Origin: Beroe ovata
Taxonomy: Eukaryota; Ctenophora; Nuda; Beroida; Beroidae
Assembly (NCBI GenBank): GCA_946803715.1
Contig: CAMPET010000054.1
Coordinates: 74,429-138,428, forward strand
Direction of reading: 5' to 3'
DNA length: 64,000 bases
The translations under genes and the position numbers were made by a program. The notes below the pieces were generated by a model. It had not been told where the DNA came from. It made no database searches and saw nothing but the letters and a program-made list of their open reading frames with translations. Below are positions 40,449-52,015 of the stretch, one piece after another; position 1 is the first letter of the stretch; every line of letters starts with the position of its first letter.

Positions 40449-43277
40449 ATGTTCTCTTTATTATGTCAAACATTGGAAACAGTCCTGTCTAAAAAATCAA
40501 AGCAAGAAAAGCTCTCCCACATTTCCCATTTCAATGATTATATTCAAGAACAGTCATGTGTTTCATATGATTTTTTAAGACTCATCTTACCAAAGCTTGA
40601 TAAAGCAAGATCATCATATAGTTTGAGAGATACTTCCCTTGCCCGGAAGTATATTGAAACTCTGTGCATATCTAAGAAAAGCAAAGAAGCCCAAAGACTA
40701 CAGAATTGTAAATCTTTTAAAGGCTTACGTGATCTCCCTGAGGCAATTTTCTTCATAACACAGAGTCGATGTCATGGTTGTAGGGATTTTTCTCTCAAAG
40801 AGATAAATGGCTTATTAGATGGAATCCAGAGTGGAGTTCAGAACCACAATGAAAATGTGAACAACCTTATTCAGAAAATCATTGAAGAAATGGCACCAAT
40901 CCAGCAAAAATGGTTTTGTCGTATAATCCTTCAGGAACTACATCTTGGTATTTCAGGTATTTCGTAGTTATCAATACAAAGCAATTGTTTACTCTATGAA
41001 AATGGGGATGTACAGTATGGATACAGTATTCTTGCTTATACTTCATTAAATTTTGCAGAAAAATCAATCTTGATCTTCCTTGACAAGGATGCTGAACATG
41101 CTTTTGGTGTATGCTCAGATTTCAAGAAAATATGTGATAACATTGGAAATCTTAGCAGTTTGTAAGTGATTTGATATAGATTAATATGGATATCATTACT
41201 CAAATTAATGACAGCAAACTAGATAGGAGTTCTACACATTTTTTCTTCAGATGTGGTGATATTTCTCTTGGTCAAGTTTTCAAGCCTATGTTGGCTGATA
41301 GAGTTACTGATCTTGGCAATGTTGAATCTCTCATGGGAAACAAACCTTTCTTTGTCGAAACTAAGTATGATGGTGAGAGGATGCAGGTAACTTATTATGG
41401 ATTTTATAGATCAATAATAATGATTGATGATTAAGACAACTATGCTTTACATCATAATTTGATTGATTATGGAATATTTCCAGATACACAAGAACGGAAA
41501 TAGATACTGGTACTTCTCCAGGGGGGCTTTGGAATATAGTAGCACCTATGGACCAAATAAAGATTCCGGTTCCTTGACATGCCACATTCATAACTCGATT
41601 GCTGCTGAAAGCTGTATACTGGACGGAGAAATTATTGTTTATGATAAACTGAACAATGTGCTTATCACTAAAGCACAAGGTATTGATGCCAGGAACCTCC
41701 GTGAAAATAAAGGTTCAACACTTTTGCCATGCTTTGTTGCCTATGATATAATGTTACACAATGGTAAAAGTTTGACAATGCATCCCTTCTCTGAAAGATG
41801 TGAAATCATGAAGAAGGTTCTCTCAGAGAAAGTTGGGTACTTGCATTTGTCAAAGCAATCTTTCTGTTCTACAAAGGAAGAGGTATTGAGAGAACTGAAT
41901 GATGTAATTGAAAATGGTGATGAAGGTTTGGTCCTGAAGATCCCATCCTCTATCTATGCACCTGATAAAAGGATTGATGGTGGCTGGTATAAGATTAAAA
42001 CAGACTATCTGGAACTGATGAATGACACTGTTGATGCTGTGATTCTAGGTGGTTACCACGGAAAGCATTCTGGCAGCGGCAAAATATGTCATTTTCTTTG
42101 TGGAGTCTCAACAGAAGGTGATAATTTCTCCTCGTTTTGTAAAGTATCATCAGGTCTCACTAAAGATGACCTAAACAAGCTTTCAAAGTTAGATCCCCAT
42201 TGGATACCATTTGAGAAAGATAAACTTCCTACAGGACTGGTGCTAAGTAGTGCTTGCAGAGAGAAACCTGCTGTTGTTATTGATCCATTGAAATCGGTTG
42301 TTTTAGAAATTCGTGGAGCAGAACTTATTGGTACAAGCTTTTTTGCTCTCCCATTGACAATTCGGTTTCCTCGTGTTGTTAGGATCAGAGATGACAAAAC
42401 TCCAATAGAATGTACTAAATACAATGAGTTAGAACAGATGAAAGTTGTTAACAAACGAGGTGTTTCTAAAATCGAATCGAAAGATGTCATTTCGCCCAAG
42501 AAAAAGTTATGCACAGTGAAAACCGGATCACAACACATGGCAGTGATCAACAAAACAATTGTTAAAAGTCATGACCTGGAAGGCAGTGAGTATTGCGTTC
42601 TCAGTGGATCAGACTCAATTAGTAAGGAGGAAGCAGAAAGTTTTATCAAGGAGCACAGTGGAACGCCAGTCTCTACACCTGTTTTGGGATGTATTGTCTT
42701 GTGTGGCAGAAAGAGCATATCAGTCCAAAATATCATTAAGCAAAACCAGCATCTCATTCTAAATGTAGCCTGGATAAGAACATACAGAAATCGTGTGTAT
42801 CCGTGCCCCCCACACCTGATTGTGCACTGCCCCTCCCATCTGAAAGAAAAGGCCTTCGAAACATTCGACGAATTTGGAGATAGTTACACTGCTCCGATTA
42901 CCCCAGATGAGTTAAAGAACCTATTTCATAGTTCTTTTGAAATGCCGTCTGATACATCCTATACAGTCCATCAAATTGGAATGATTTCGTTGAAAGAAAA
43001 GTACAAACAATTTAAGCAGTACTGGCGCTTTTCTCTTAAAGGGATGATCATTTTGACATCCAAAGTGAGTCCGTTGCCACTGCTCTATCTCGCTGAGCAG
43101 TGTGGTGCTATACTAACGGATGATCCGAATCACACTGAAATAAGTCATAAGATGCCTGAAGTACACTATCCTGGCTTGCGAAAAGTCGAAACAGTTGATG
43201 AAGAATCCCTCCTAGAACTTGTTAAGCCACACCTATCGACTGAGTCATACGAAAAGCTAAAATCACTTAGAATTTAA
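40449..43277 (+). CDS. LIG4: DNA ligase IV
   Basis: Exons 40449-40956, 41059-41161, 41251-41386 and 41484-43277 join in phase: 2541 nt, 846 aa. The N-terminal DNA-binding domain (DFLRLILPKLDKARSSYSLR) leads into ISLGQVFKPMLADR and the nucleotidyl-transferase motif I KYDGERMQ, whose Lys is adenylated. Later motifs include CILDGEIIVYD (motif III), DEGLVLKIPSSIY (motif IV) and WYKIKTDYL (motif V). An OB-fold and two BRCT-like regions follow (VLSGSDSISKEEAESFIKEH; ILTSKVSPLPLLYLAEQCGA), with the inter-BRCT linker that binds XRCC4 between them. It seals double-strand breaks in non-homologous end joining. It is about 65 residues shorter than human LIG4. The ATG follows an acceptor (TTTTCAG), so a short 5' exon may exist. 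Confidence 0.93.
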
Positions 43278-43798
43278 AATGGTGAACAAAAAGTTTTATT
43301 CCTCCCACGTTTGGTGAATTATAGTTGTTGTCTATATTTTTGAAAATTTACGCTTAATATATAAGCTGTGTCAGTTGGTATATGGGTTGATCTTTAATGA
43401 TGTGTATTTTAATGTACATTGTATAGAACCGTTGTACAACATGTATAAAGCGATTATCTAAAATTGCTCAATAAGATATATAAGTATTGCGGTTTCATTT
43501 GAAAAATAAAAATGCATGATAATAGCAATGCATAATGAAGACAGTCACTCAAATTTTGATAAACCTCAATTCAGCTTTGAGTTATAAGTCGACATAATCC
43601 ATATCATGAGTAGGTAATTGTCATAATCCATAACGAAATGTGTTTCGATCGCCTTTGCTACTAATTGTTTCATCCCTTATTTGCTAAAATATCTAGAGCA
43701 CTTCAATTCCGTTTTAGGTACGTTTTTCTCGTAGGAGTTGAATGTGTCTCTGACCAATCCACAGTAATATCTATCCTCCAATTTAAAGTTTAGGAAGG
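43278..43798. other. Convergent 3' region, no gene seen
   Basis: AT-rich spacer between the LIG4 3' end and the 3' end of the LDLa-repeat GPCR; AATAAA-type signals are present (for example about 43505). Confidence 0.5.
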
Positions 43799-46700
43799 TT
43801 ATTCATCTCCATTGGCCTTTCTTCCTTCCTTTTTTTTTGATTTGAAGCAAACTTGTAGGGAAGACTGAGATAAGTGGATCAGAGTTTTATCATGGAGAAA
43901 CGGGTTGATAACCGAATTTGCGGGCAAAATGATAATTGAAAAGAATGAATACCATTCTGTGGCATTGAATACTTCGAATGAATGAAGTAGTGAGACCAAT
44001 AAAAATGGAATCCAACAGATGCAGTCGGTTATTATGATGGCTGATGTCTTTTTCTGGGTAGTTTTGTGTCTTTTCTTGAACCTCTTGCCTAAATTCTCAG
44101 TCGATTTTTTCGAAACCGAGAGAATTATCAGATAAGAAATGGCAATTACTAATAGACATGTGAAGTTAAACATGAGAACACTCCATACAAACATTCTTTG
44201 TGGATCTGAAGGTGTCACAAAGTACTTGAACATACAAGTTGCGTCGTTACCATAAAAGTCCAGCTTTTTAGCTCTCAAAACTCCATAGTCTTGTGAAAAC
44301 ATATCATTCATCATTTTCCTTGCGAATTTCCATTTCAAAAATCCCTTCTTCATCCGACCGTAATACCGCAGTATAACATCATGGTGATCCGATTTTGAGG
44401 GAAATCCTAAAAAAATCTTATGAATAGGATCATAGTACATGCCATTGACAAAGAAATCCTCCATTCCATCAGTTAGTGGGATAACTGCCAAAGCAATAGA
44501 TACAGCTATTGTGAATGAGACCTGGCCAACTAGAAGAATGATACTCCTTGCTTTGAAATTCGATTGTGTTCTAACCAATCCACTTGACACTGTTACTGCT
44601 CTGATAACACTAAGAATTGTCATTGAAATGAGTGACATATGTGAACCGACTGTGTTCAGCACACCCATGAGTGAACATTTCGTATCTGTGAGCCATATTG
44701 TTTGATCTTTGCAATAGTTCTTTCTGTAGAGCATATCCATCGATGCTAAAGATAAGAGATAAACACCAATGAGAAGGTCACCGACATTTATGAGTAGAAG
44801 AAACACTCTATTCGTGAATGATCGAATATTTTTGGACCTCTTTATGCTCAAGACATTTTGTGCCAAGGAAAATGTATTTAAAATCAATGCGGCACTACCT
44901 AGAGTCCACGCTATCACTTTCTTACTTATTCCATTTAACAATTCTCTTGAGCAGTCTGCATTGCACTCATCAGATAGGTCAAAACAGTTGAAGATGCCAT
45001 CACACTTCTGTGCCTTGGGGATATAATCCACTGTAGTGGAACATTTGAAATGATTGGTGCAATTTGCTTCGTCAGAGCCATCCCTGCAATCAATTACCAA
45101 ATCGCATACTTTGGAATATGGTAAACACTTATAATTGTTATCGCAAACAAAATGTTTGTAACTGTACCATTTATTAGCTCTAGTAAGTAATAACAGGTAA
45201 GGTAGGTCATCCTCATTTTTACCTATAGCATACGTCTTTATTCTTTGGCCATACTGTGTCAGGCAGGAAATGTGTGTTGGTATAATTTTGAGGGGACACT
45301 CTGAATCTTTGCATGCATCACTACAACTACTGTACACATAATTCTCGCCAAAGACGTGATCACATGTACTTTGTTTGACAGGTAGAACGTATTGTTCTAT
45401 AACGTGATCCATACCATAGATTTTGTGATCAGGAAATTTGAAGGACATTCCGCCACAGCGTTCAATCTTGTCCTTCATTCCCTTTACACAGTGTGACATG
45501 TGATGAACTCCAACTTGATAATTTCCCCTGACTTCTGATTTTCGCTCGACTTTTGTATAAATGTCAGGAAACTTTCTTGATGCAGAGCAAACGTTATTTT
45601 CAAATCCGCAGCTTTCTACCCCATCACAAAAGAAATCCATGTAGACGTAGCCTGATGTACCTCCTTGACACAAGAACACATCGTCACATTGAACATTCCC
45701 AGGAACATACCTAAGTGTTAATCCAGATCCACAAGTTTGCCACAAGGAGCTGTCCTCATCCTCCCCATCCATGCAATCTATTACACCATCCTTCAACCAT
45801 GATAACGGAATGGGAAGCGGCTTCTGTAGGTTTGCACGTCTTCGGCATTGCGTAACAGTCAGTTGAGAGCACTTCTCATGCTCCTCGTCGCTATTGTCCC
45901 GACAGTCACTTTTCCTGTCACACATCTTATGCTTGTGCACGAAGCAGCTTTGAGTTACTCCCGTGCATATATTTTCTAAATTATCATCACAGATAGGTAG
46001 TAAGTTTCTACAAATCACATATTGTGAGACTGTAGAGAGGTTGTCATTCACGAAACATTTTAACCCAACCTTTTTCGCATCAGAACAGTTGGTTTGATCG
46101 TGCAAATTATCACATATTCCCATTTGTGGGGTACATCTCATGTTGTCCAATAGTGTCATGAATCCAAAATTCGTTCTCCTGCATCCGTTAGTGTCTTTAC
46201 TGGACGTCTCATTGCACTTGCGTTCATCTTTTGAACTGATACACGTTTTAATTCCATTACACATTCTGCTAGGTGGAACGTATACATTCGTTGCATATTC
46301 TGTATTACAATACAGACCATATCTCACTCCATTGCATCGTGACTCGTCTTCGCAATCCAAGAGATTACATTCATCATTGCAAATTTGTTGTTTAGAAACT
46401 ACTTTTCCAGATGGTAAAAACTTGTAATCCCTTCTCATGTTAGGGCAATTTTCTTCGTCAATAAGCGTGTTCGTACAGTCCCTTTTACCGTTACAACCTA
46501 TTTCCGGGAAAATTTCACTGCCCCATACTAAATAGAATTTTGATTGGCCCTCACATATGAATTCGCCACACAGGGAAGATATTTTATCGGATCCTTCTGT
46601 GACCACGCCGCATAATTGATAAAAGTACGGATCATCTGGACATATGGTGTGGTAGACGCTCGAGATTGATTTAGGATAATATGAATCTCCACTGAAGCAT

Positions 46701-46998
46701 TTGAAACGAGTGTAGCCTTTTTCTGTATCGCAAACACGTTTAATGTAGCCTTTGCTCTCAGTGAATTTGCATGAAACCATCGGATCTGAAGGATGAAATT
46801 ATTGAGGGGAGGATGGAGTCAAAACTCCATATAGAATCGATATTATATTGTGGTGAAAGATTATGTGATAGGTATGATTTGCAATATGCATTGTGATTGA
46901 CAATTACTGAAAATCTATGAAAAAGTTTTTGAAATACCTTGATCAGAAGAGGTCTGCCCCGGCAGTACCATCAGCAACAGCGAAAGATAGATGGCCAT
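43799..46998 (-). CDS. Large GPCR with LDL-receptor class A repeats
   Basis: Exon 46998-46938 encodes a signal peptide (MAIYLSLLLMVLPGQTSS) and joins in phase to 46785-43799, giving 1015 aa. The ectodomain of about 620 residues is cysteine-rich with about seven LDLa-like modules. Good cores are CDRKSDCRDNSDEEHEKC and CDLVIDCRDGSDEANC; others are degenerate. There is no leucine-rich repeat block, unlike LGR/relaxin receptors. The C-terminal 380 residues are a class A 7TM domain: TM1 IAWTLGSAALILNTF, TM3 end LSVIRAVTV (DRY replaced), TM6 CWIPFLLVSL (CWxP kept) and TM7 SVINPFLH (NPxxY altered). The layout recalls the LDLa GPCR GRL101 of a snail. Ligand unknown; lipoprotein or peptide binding is inference. 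The start is 397 bp from the divergent LRR gene. Confidence 0.88.
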
Positions 46999-47394
46999 AC
47001 TCCTGCGTTTCTCTAGCTTGAGTGGAGCAAAATATTTCGATCAAAACATCATGGTGTTACTTTATAGGGAAAACGTTCTTACCTAGGTATCAAGTCTATA
47101 TGATCGTTTCTATTGTAGAATCTTGCCAGTCGCAATTCTGGGACAAAGGAGCTCATGCTTTTGTTCTACAATGAGAACAAGCTTATCAATTCTCCTCGTC
47201 TTCTGCCGAAGAACTAAAAGCTTTTTGAGAATAATACTTCGCAATAGTTCGAGGCTGTATTTTATATATATTAGAGATGCGCAGTTGTCAGGGTAATGGC
47301 AAGTCATGATGATACTCCATATTTCTGGTGTAAGGATAGAGGTGGGCAAATCTCATTGCCTGGTAAAAGGAGGTACATCCCCAAAGAATTATCA
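46999..47394. promoter_or_regulatory. Putative bidirectional promoter region
   Basis: 396 bp between the start codons of the LDLa-repeat GPCR (minus) and the LRR gene (plus). No clear TATA box is recognised. Shared control is inferred only from spacing. Confidence 0.35.
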
Positions 47395-48953
47395 ATGTCA
47401 GATATAAGGGTGGAAAGAGCTTTGGCATCCTACAGTGAGTAGAAAAGTCCTGTATGACATTTCAATTATCTGAAACTAATTCATTGACTCTACGGGTTTT
47501 GTAAGCAAGCTTTCAAATGTGATAAACTCCCAGGAGAAAAGCGTGACTGCAGAAATAAAAGTCTTTACGATATGTGTCTGTCAGAGTGTGTGTACCATGT
47601 CAACTTCATAAACTGGGAGAATGTTCCTGAACGTGTTGCTGCTGATATTTTGTCCAGATCCCATGAAAAAGGGACTATTTCGGACAGCACAGTAGCGAAC
47701 AACCTCTTGAACGCCTATTCTAACTTTCTTACAGGTACACCATACATCGAACCTTCAAGTTATGGGTGTAACATGAATAGAGGAAGCATCGCAATCTATT
47801 ATGATTGACCTTTTCAGGATTAAATCTATCATGGCAGATTTTTAGGATAACATGGATTGACAACATTTTGCTTCTTAAAAAACATATCAGATTTTTGGAC
47901 CTCGCTAACTGCAAGTTCATAAGAGATGAAGTTGGAGTTATAGCATGTTCAATTGCCAAACTAACTAAGTGAGCCAACAATTGAATCCGACATGAAACTC
48001 ACGCAATGATCTGATTCATGAAACTCTATTCTTCCTCTGACCAGGCTTCTCTGGCTTGACTTATCTGGAACCAATTTGACGGACGATGGTTTGAAGAAGT
48101 TGGTATATCCTTCAAAATATTGCAGAAAAGGGCTACAGGAGTTAAGATACCTCGATATTTCACGTGTGTAAGAATTCTCTGTGTTCCACACTGTGTGTGG
48201 CTTATCGGGCCAGTATGCCACAGTATTACTGGCATATGATATAGCTTAGCTGCAATGAATGATCTCGATGTTATAACCATTATACATGATCCAGGTAATG
48301 ACAGCATCACTGACTACGGCAGAGAATTGGCTCGATCACTCCCTAGACTAGACATTTTGGTTTATGAGGAGTCAAATCCAAAGTTCTTCATATTTCCTCC
48401 CAACCAACTGGTGAACTGGGGTCACGATATTGTTTGTAGATGGATAACTGGAGAACTTACCAGGAAAGGTGAGACCTATAATAGTATCCCCGAGTTATCC
48501 CAAGAAAATTAACATTCCATCCATAAAAGAGAGAGAGAGAAGTTATAAAAATGTGTCATTTCTCTTTCAGATCTCCTGAGCTCTTGGAAAAGTCAATTTT
48601 ATAAATGTGGAGCTGGAGAACCAACTAACAATGGTTATAAGGAATTGATCATAGATGAGAATCCAGGTGGACGCCAGGTTCAATGCTCCAACTTAATTAG
48701 CTCCGAACTTGGTAAGGGGACATCAATTGTTTCCACCAATGCCACTATAGACAATCCAATGGTGAGGCTATCGAAAAAACGGAAACGAATATGGGTCAGA
48801 GAACTCCACGACGGGAAAAGGAGCAGGAACGCCAAAAAATCAGAAGAATCAATGTTAAAATCTTATTTTCAAGCCAACGAGTCCTCATCAGGGTCACAGA
48901 AATCCTCTTTATTCGAACAGTTAGATCAAGATCAAAACAGTTTTTATAGCTGA
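47395..48953 (+). CDS. Leucine-rich repeat protein with possible BC-box (ubiquitin ligase receptor-like)
   Basis: Exons 47395-47434, 47510-47734, 47818-47968, 48045-48163 (end approximate), about 48247-48468 and 48571-48953 give about 380 aa. Exon 2 begins CRNKSLYDMCLSECVYHV, a fit to the SLxxxC BC-box (VHL box) used to bind elongin C. Exons 3-5 contain leucine-rich repeats (RFLDLANCKF; LLWLDLSGTNLTDDGLKKLV; LQELRYLDIS). The last exon is Ser-rich and basic (LSKKRKRIWVRELHDGKRSR), a likely nuclear signal. BC-box plus LRR resembles the ZYG11/ZER1/LRR1 substrate receptors of CUL2 ligases; that assignment is inferred. The stop is 151 bp upstream of the PUDP start. Confidence 0.62.
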
Positions 48954-49104
48954 CCAAATTATGCCGGTCGATATCTTGCTTTTTGATCCTGATAAAGTTG
49001 CTTCAAAGCTTTTATTAAAATGTCCCAGTTTGAATAATGATGAATTCCCATATCTGCATGAATTCACAGCAAATTCATATCCCCCTTTACTTTTGTCAGT
49101 TATC

Positions 49105-49791
49105 ATGTCAGTAAATCTGGGTGAGGTGAGTCATGTGATATTCGATTTGGATGGTCTTATTCTAGACACTGAGATACTGTATGACGAATCCATTCAAAGA
49201 GTTTTGGACAGGTTCAACAAAAAATACACTTACGATATGAAGATGAAAATTATGGGCATGAAATATGAGTTGGCCATGGACAAGCTGAGGAATGAGTTAG
49301 AGGTCTCAATGTCAACAGAAGAACTTGTTAAAGAGACACTTTCAGCGCTCCATGACATGTTCGTGGAGTGTAAGTTGAAACCCGGAGCTGAGCGACTCAT
49401 CAGACATCTTTCAGAGCATGGTGTCCCCATGTGCATCGCAACAGGAAGCTCGTCTCAGGACTATGAGCTCAAGATCCATTCTCACCGAAGTCTTATTGGG
49501 CTGATGGAGTTTACAGTACGATCTGATGATCCAGAGGTGAAGTTTGGTAAACCAAACCCGGATATCTTTCTCATATCAATGAGTCGGTTTAAGACCCCTC
49601 CGCCATCGCCCGAAAAGTGTTTGGTCTTTGAGGATGCCCCAAATGGAGTTACTGCCGCGTTAGCGGCTGGAATGATGGCAGTCATGGTTCCAGACCCTAG
49701 ACTGGAGGTAAAACTGCCTGCCCACCTTGTGTTATCTTCTTTGGAGGAATTCAAACCAGAACAGTTTGGTTTACCACCTTTTAAAATTTAG
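49105..49791 (+). CDS. PUDP: Pseudouridine-5'-phosphatase (HAD family)
   Basis: Single exon, 228 aa from the Met at 49105, the same length as human PUDP. The frame stays open 48 codons further upstream, but that part is unconserved and is likely 5' UTR. HAD motifs are all present: motif I DLDGLILDT (nucleophile and acid Asp), motif II ATGSS, motif III Lys in FGKPNPDIF, and motif IV VFEDAPNG. The cap region (YTYDMKMKIMGMKYELAMDK) and the C-terminal EEFKPEQFGLPPF match the family. It dephosphorylates pseudouridine 5'-monophosphate from RNA turnover. A poly(A) signal AATAAA lies at 49805. It sits 151 bp downstream of the LRR gene on the same strand. Confidence 0.92.
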   Translation: MSVNLGEVSHVIFDLDGLILDTEILYDESIQRVLDRFNKKYTYDMKMKIMGMKYELAMDKLRNELEVSMSTEELVKETLSALHDMFVECKLKPGAERLIRHLSEHGVPMCIATGSSSQDYELKIHSHRSLIGLMEFTVRSDDPEVKFGKPNPDIFLISMSRFKTPPPSPEKCLVFEDAPNGVTAALAAGMMAVMVPDPRLEVKLPAHLVLSSLEEFKPEQFGLPPFKI

Positions 49792-50049
49792 TTTTTGCGG
49801 TTTTAATAAATACTTGATATAAGATATCAGAAGCAAGGGTTTCATTGTCACCTATTCATTTTACCTGGAATAAAGAATCTTGCTTCTTCAGCAATCAGTA
49901 TGTCAGTTTAATCAGTGAATCGTAGTAGGTACATATTTGATAGATATCAAATTATGATAGTTGAAAGATTCATTACTTCTATAAACCTAATTCACGTCTA
50001 TTTCAAATATAGTGGGTATACTGATACTTCACCAGCCCATATTAGCTCG

Positions 50050-51618
50050 ATGAGGCTTACCAATGTATGTTTGCGATCCAGTGCGATCCACAGCTCAGTT
50101 TCCACGGAATTAATCAGGAGATTTGAGCCGAGAAGCGACCCGCCATCGGCAAAGCCGAAACATGGCCACTGGCACCCAGGGCATATGTCAAAAGGACTGA
50201 AACGAATGCAAATGGTACCTACTGCACGCACCAAGCTACGTTATTGAAATTCTGACCATGGATTTGCCCTTTATAGCGTTAGAATCTATCTTCCCATATT
50301 CACATGTTTTGAGACCTGATATTTCAGATGGCTCGAGTAGCAGACTGCATCCTAGAGATTCACGATGCTAGGATACCATACAGTTCGAGGAATCTCGTGG
50401 CAAATAACGTGTGTGGTGGTAGGCGGGCTATATTATGACAAAATATATGGAGTTTTATTGCCAAATTTTGAGATTGACCCTGATATTTTGATATGTACTT
50501 ACAGAGACGATAGGGTGAAAATGCAAGTTGATGAAGCAAGTTCATAATTGTTACAAGATATATGCTCGTCGATACCTAGATAATATCTTGCTTCATCAAC
50601 ATCCATAATTAACCCTACTGCCTCTGTACGACACCACTGAAATATTGCAGTCGTATGGGGGTAAACCTCGAATACTGTTGCTCAATAAAGCAGATCTTGT
50701 GGAAAGACGCCAGATTGAAACTGTTGCCCAACAGATCTCAATACAGGAATCAATCCCAGTATTCCCAACCAAGATTACGGTATGTGCTATGGGTCAGCAA
50801 AAGTATCACCCGAGCTTGTTATAGGTGTTATGACATACTTCTAGTAATTCCCGTATATTTTCCTTAATGAAGTCCAGACAATTTGATATGTCGGCGTGAC
50901 CTTTTTGTGCTGGAATACATATGTATCGTTTGTGACATATTTGGGCATGTTCATGCACCTATTGTTCATGCACCTATTTTATTAACCCTTGTTCTCCCTT
51001 GGCTCCTATTCTAAGGTTCTATCTTGTCAGGTCTATCAGAAGCAGCAACTGCGTAGCATCATCAGAGATGGCATATCCATGGCACACGCTGATCAACTGA
51101 TCACGAGGAAGCCATTCTACACGATGTTTGTGTCAGGACTACCAAACGTGGGCAAGAGTAGCTTTGTGAACGTGTTCAGAAAGGAGTTAGACAGTGATCG
51201 TAACAAGTTGAGAGTTGCACCCACCCCCGGTGTAACGCGTAACATTGAAATGAAGATGCTCGTCATGAAGAATCCACGTGTTTATATATACGACACGCCT
51301 GGTGTAACCCTGCCACAGTCACGTGATAATGAGATGAAGTTAGCGGTGTGTGGGTGTGTCCCATTACACATTACCGGTCATGTTCAGACTGCTGATTATC
51401 TGCTATACTGGCTCAATAGGAAAGGGGCGTACGAGTATAGTGGCAAGTGCGGGCTGGCGGGCCCTTCTAACAATGTCATTGAGGTACTGGCTTACCTGGC
51501 CAGAAAACGGGACCTGATGGTAGATGGGAAGCCCATTATAGAGGCGGCAGCCCATGCTTTCCTTAGCATGTTCAATAAAGGAGAGCTAGGCAGAATCATA
51601 TTGGACGATGTTGGATGA
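50050..51618 (+). CDS. MTG1: Mitochondrial ribosome-associated GTPase 1
   Basis: Exons 50050-50214, 50328-50408, 50651-50779 and 51031-51618 join in phase: 963 nt, 320 aa. The N-terminus MRLTNVCLRSSAIHSS is basic and Ser-rich, fitting a mitochondrial presequence. WHPGHMSKGLKRMQ is the family signature. The GTPase motifs come in circularly permuted order, as in YlqF/MTG1: G4 LLLNKADL, then G1 GLPNVGKSS, G2 region PTPGVTR, and G3 YDTPGV. The C-terminal TADYLLYWLNRK and FLSMFNKGELGRIILDD match MTG1. It helps assemble the large mitoribosomal subunit at the inner membrane. Aligned spacing from ARIPYSSRN to LLLNKADL equals the human protein, which supports the chosen exon 3 acceptor at 50650. Confidence 0.9.
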
Positions 51619-52015
51619 GCTGAGATGGCGTCAACGTTTCCTTTCATTCTTCTAGGTAACGACCAACGTCTACGTTTATCATTTGGCACGATTTATATCT
51701 GCATTTTATGAACAGAAACTGGAAGTTCTTCAACTATAAGCAGTGTTGCATAACTGCGGGTCAATGATTCTCTATGATGAGGAAATACGATACTCTCTAA
51801 TTAGTGAAGTCCACTTCTATTAATTGAATCTTCCTGCTTTGCTAATTGTTGGGTGTACCTATCGTCAATCTTTCTAATAGCTCTGTGACCAGTGAAGGGT
51901 TTGATTTTTTCTCCCCCTTTGCCTATTCTTCTTTTTGTGGGCGTTATTCTATTGAATCAGCTGCCTTGCTCAATGACACTAAACTCTCTATTTTCAGTGA
52001 CATCGCCCACTTTTC

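Noticed and set aside
48961-49104. N-terminal extension of PUDP by 48 residues
   Set aside because: The frame is open, but starting at 49105 gives exactly the human length and the extension has no conserved or targeting features.
49915-50049. Longer MTG1 N-terminus from an upstream Met
   Set aside because: The upstream part is unconserved; the Met at 50050 gives a typical basic Ser-rich mitochondrial presequence.
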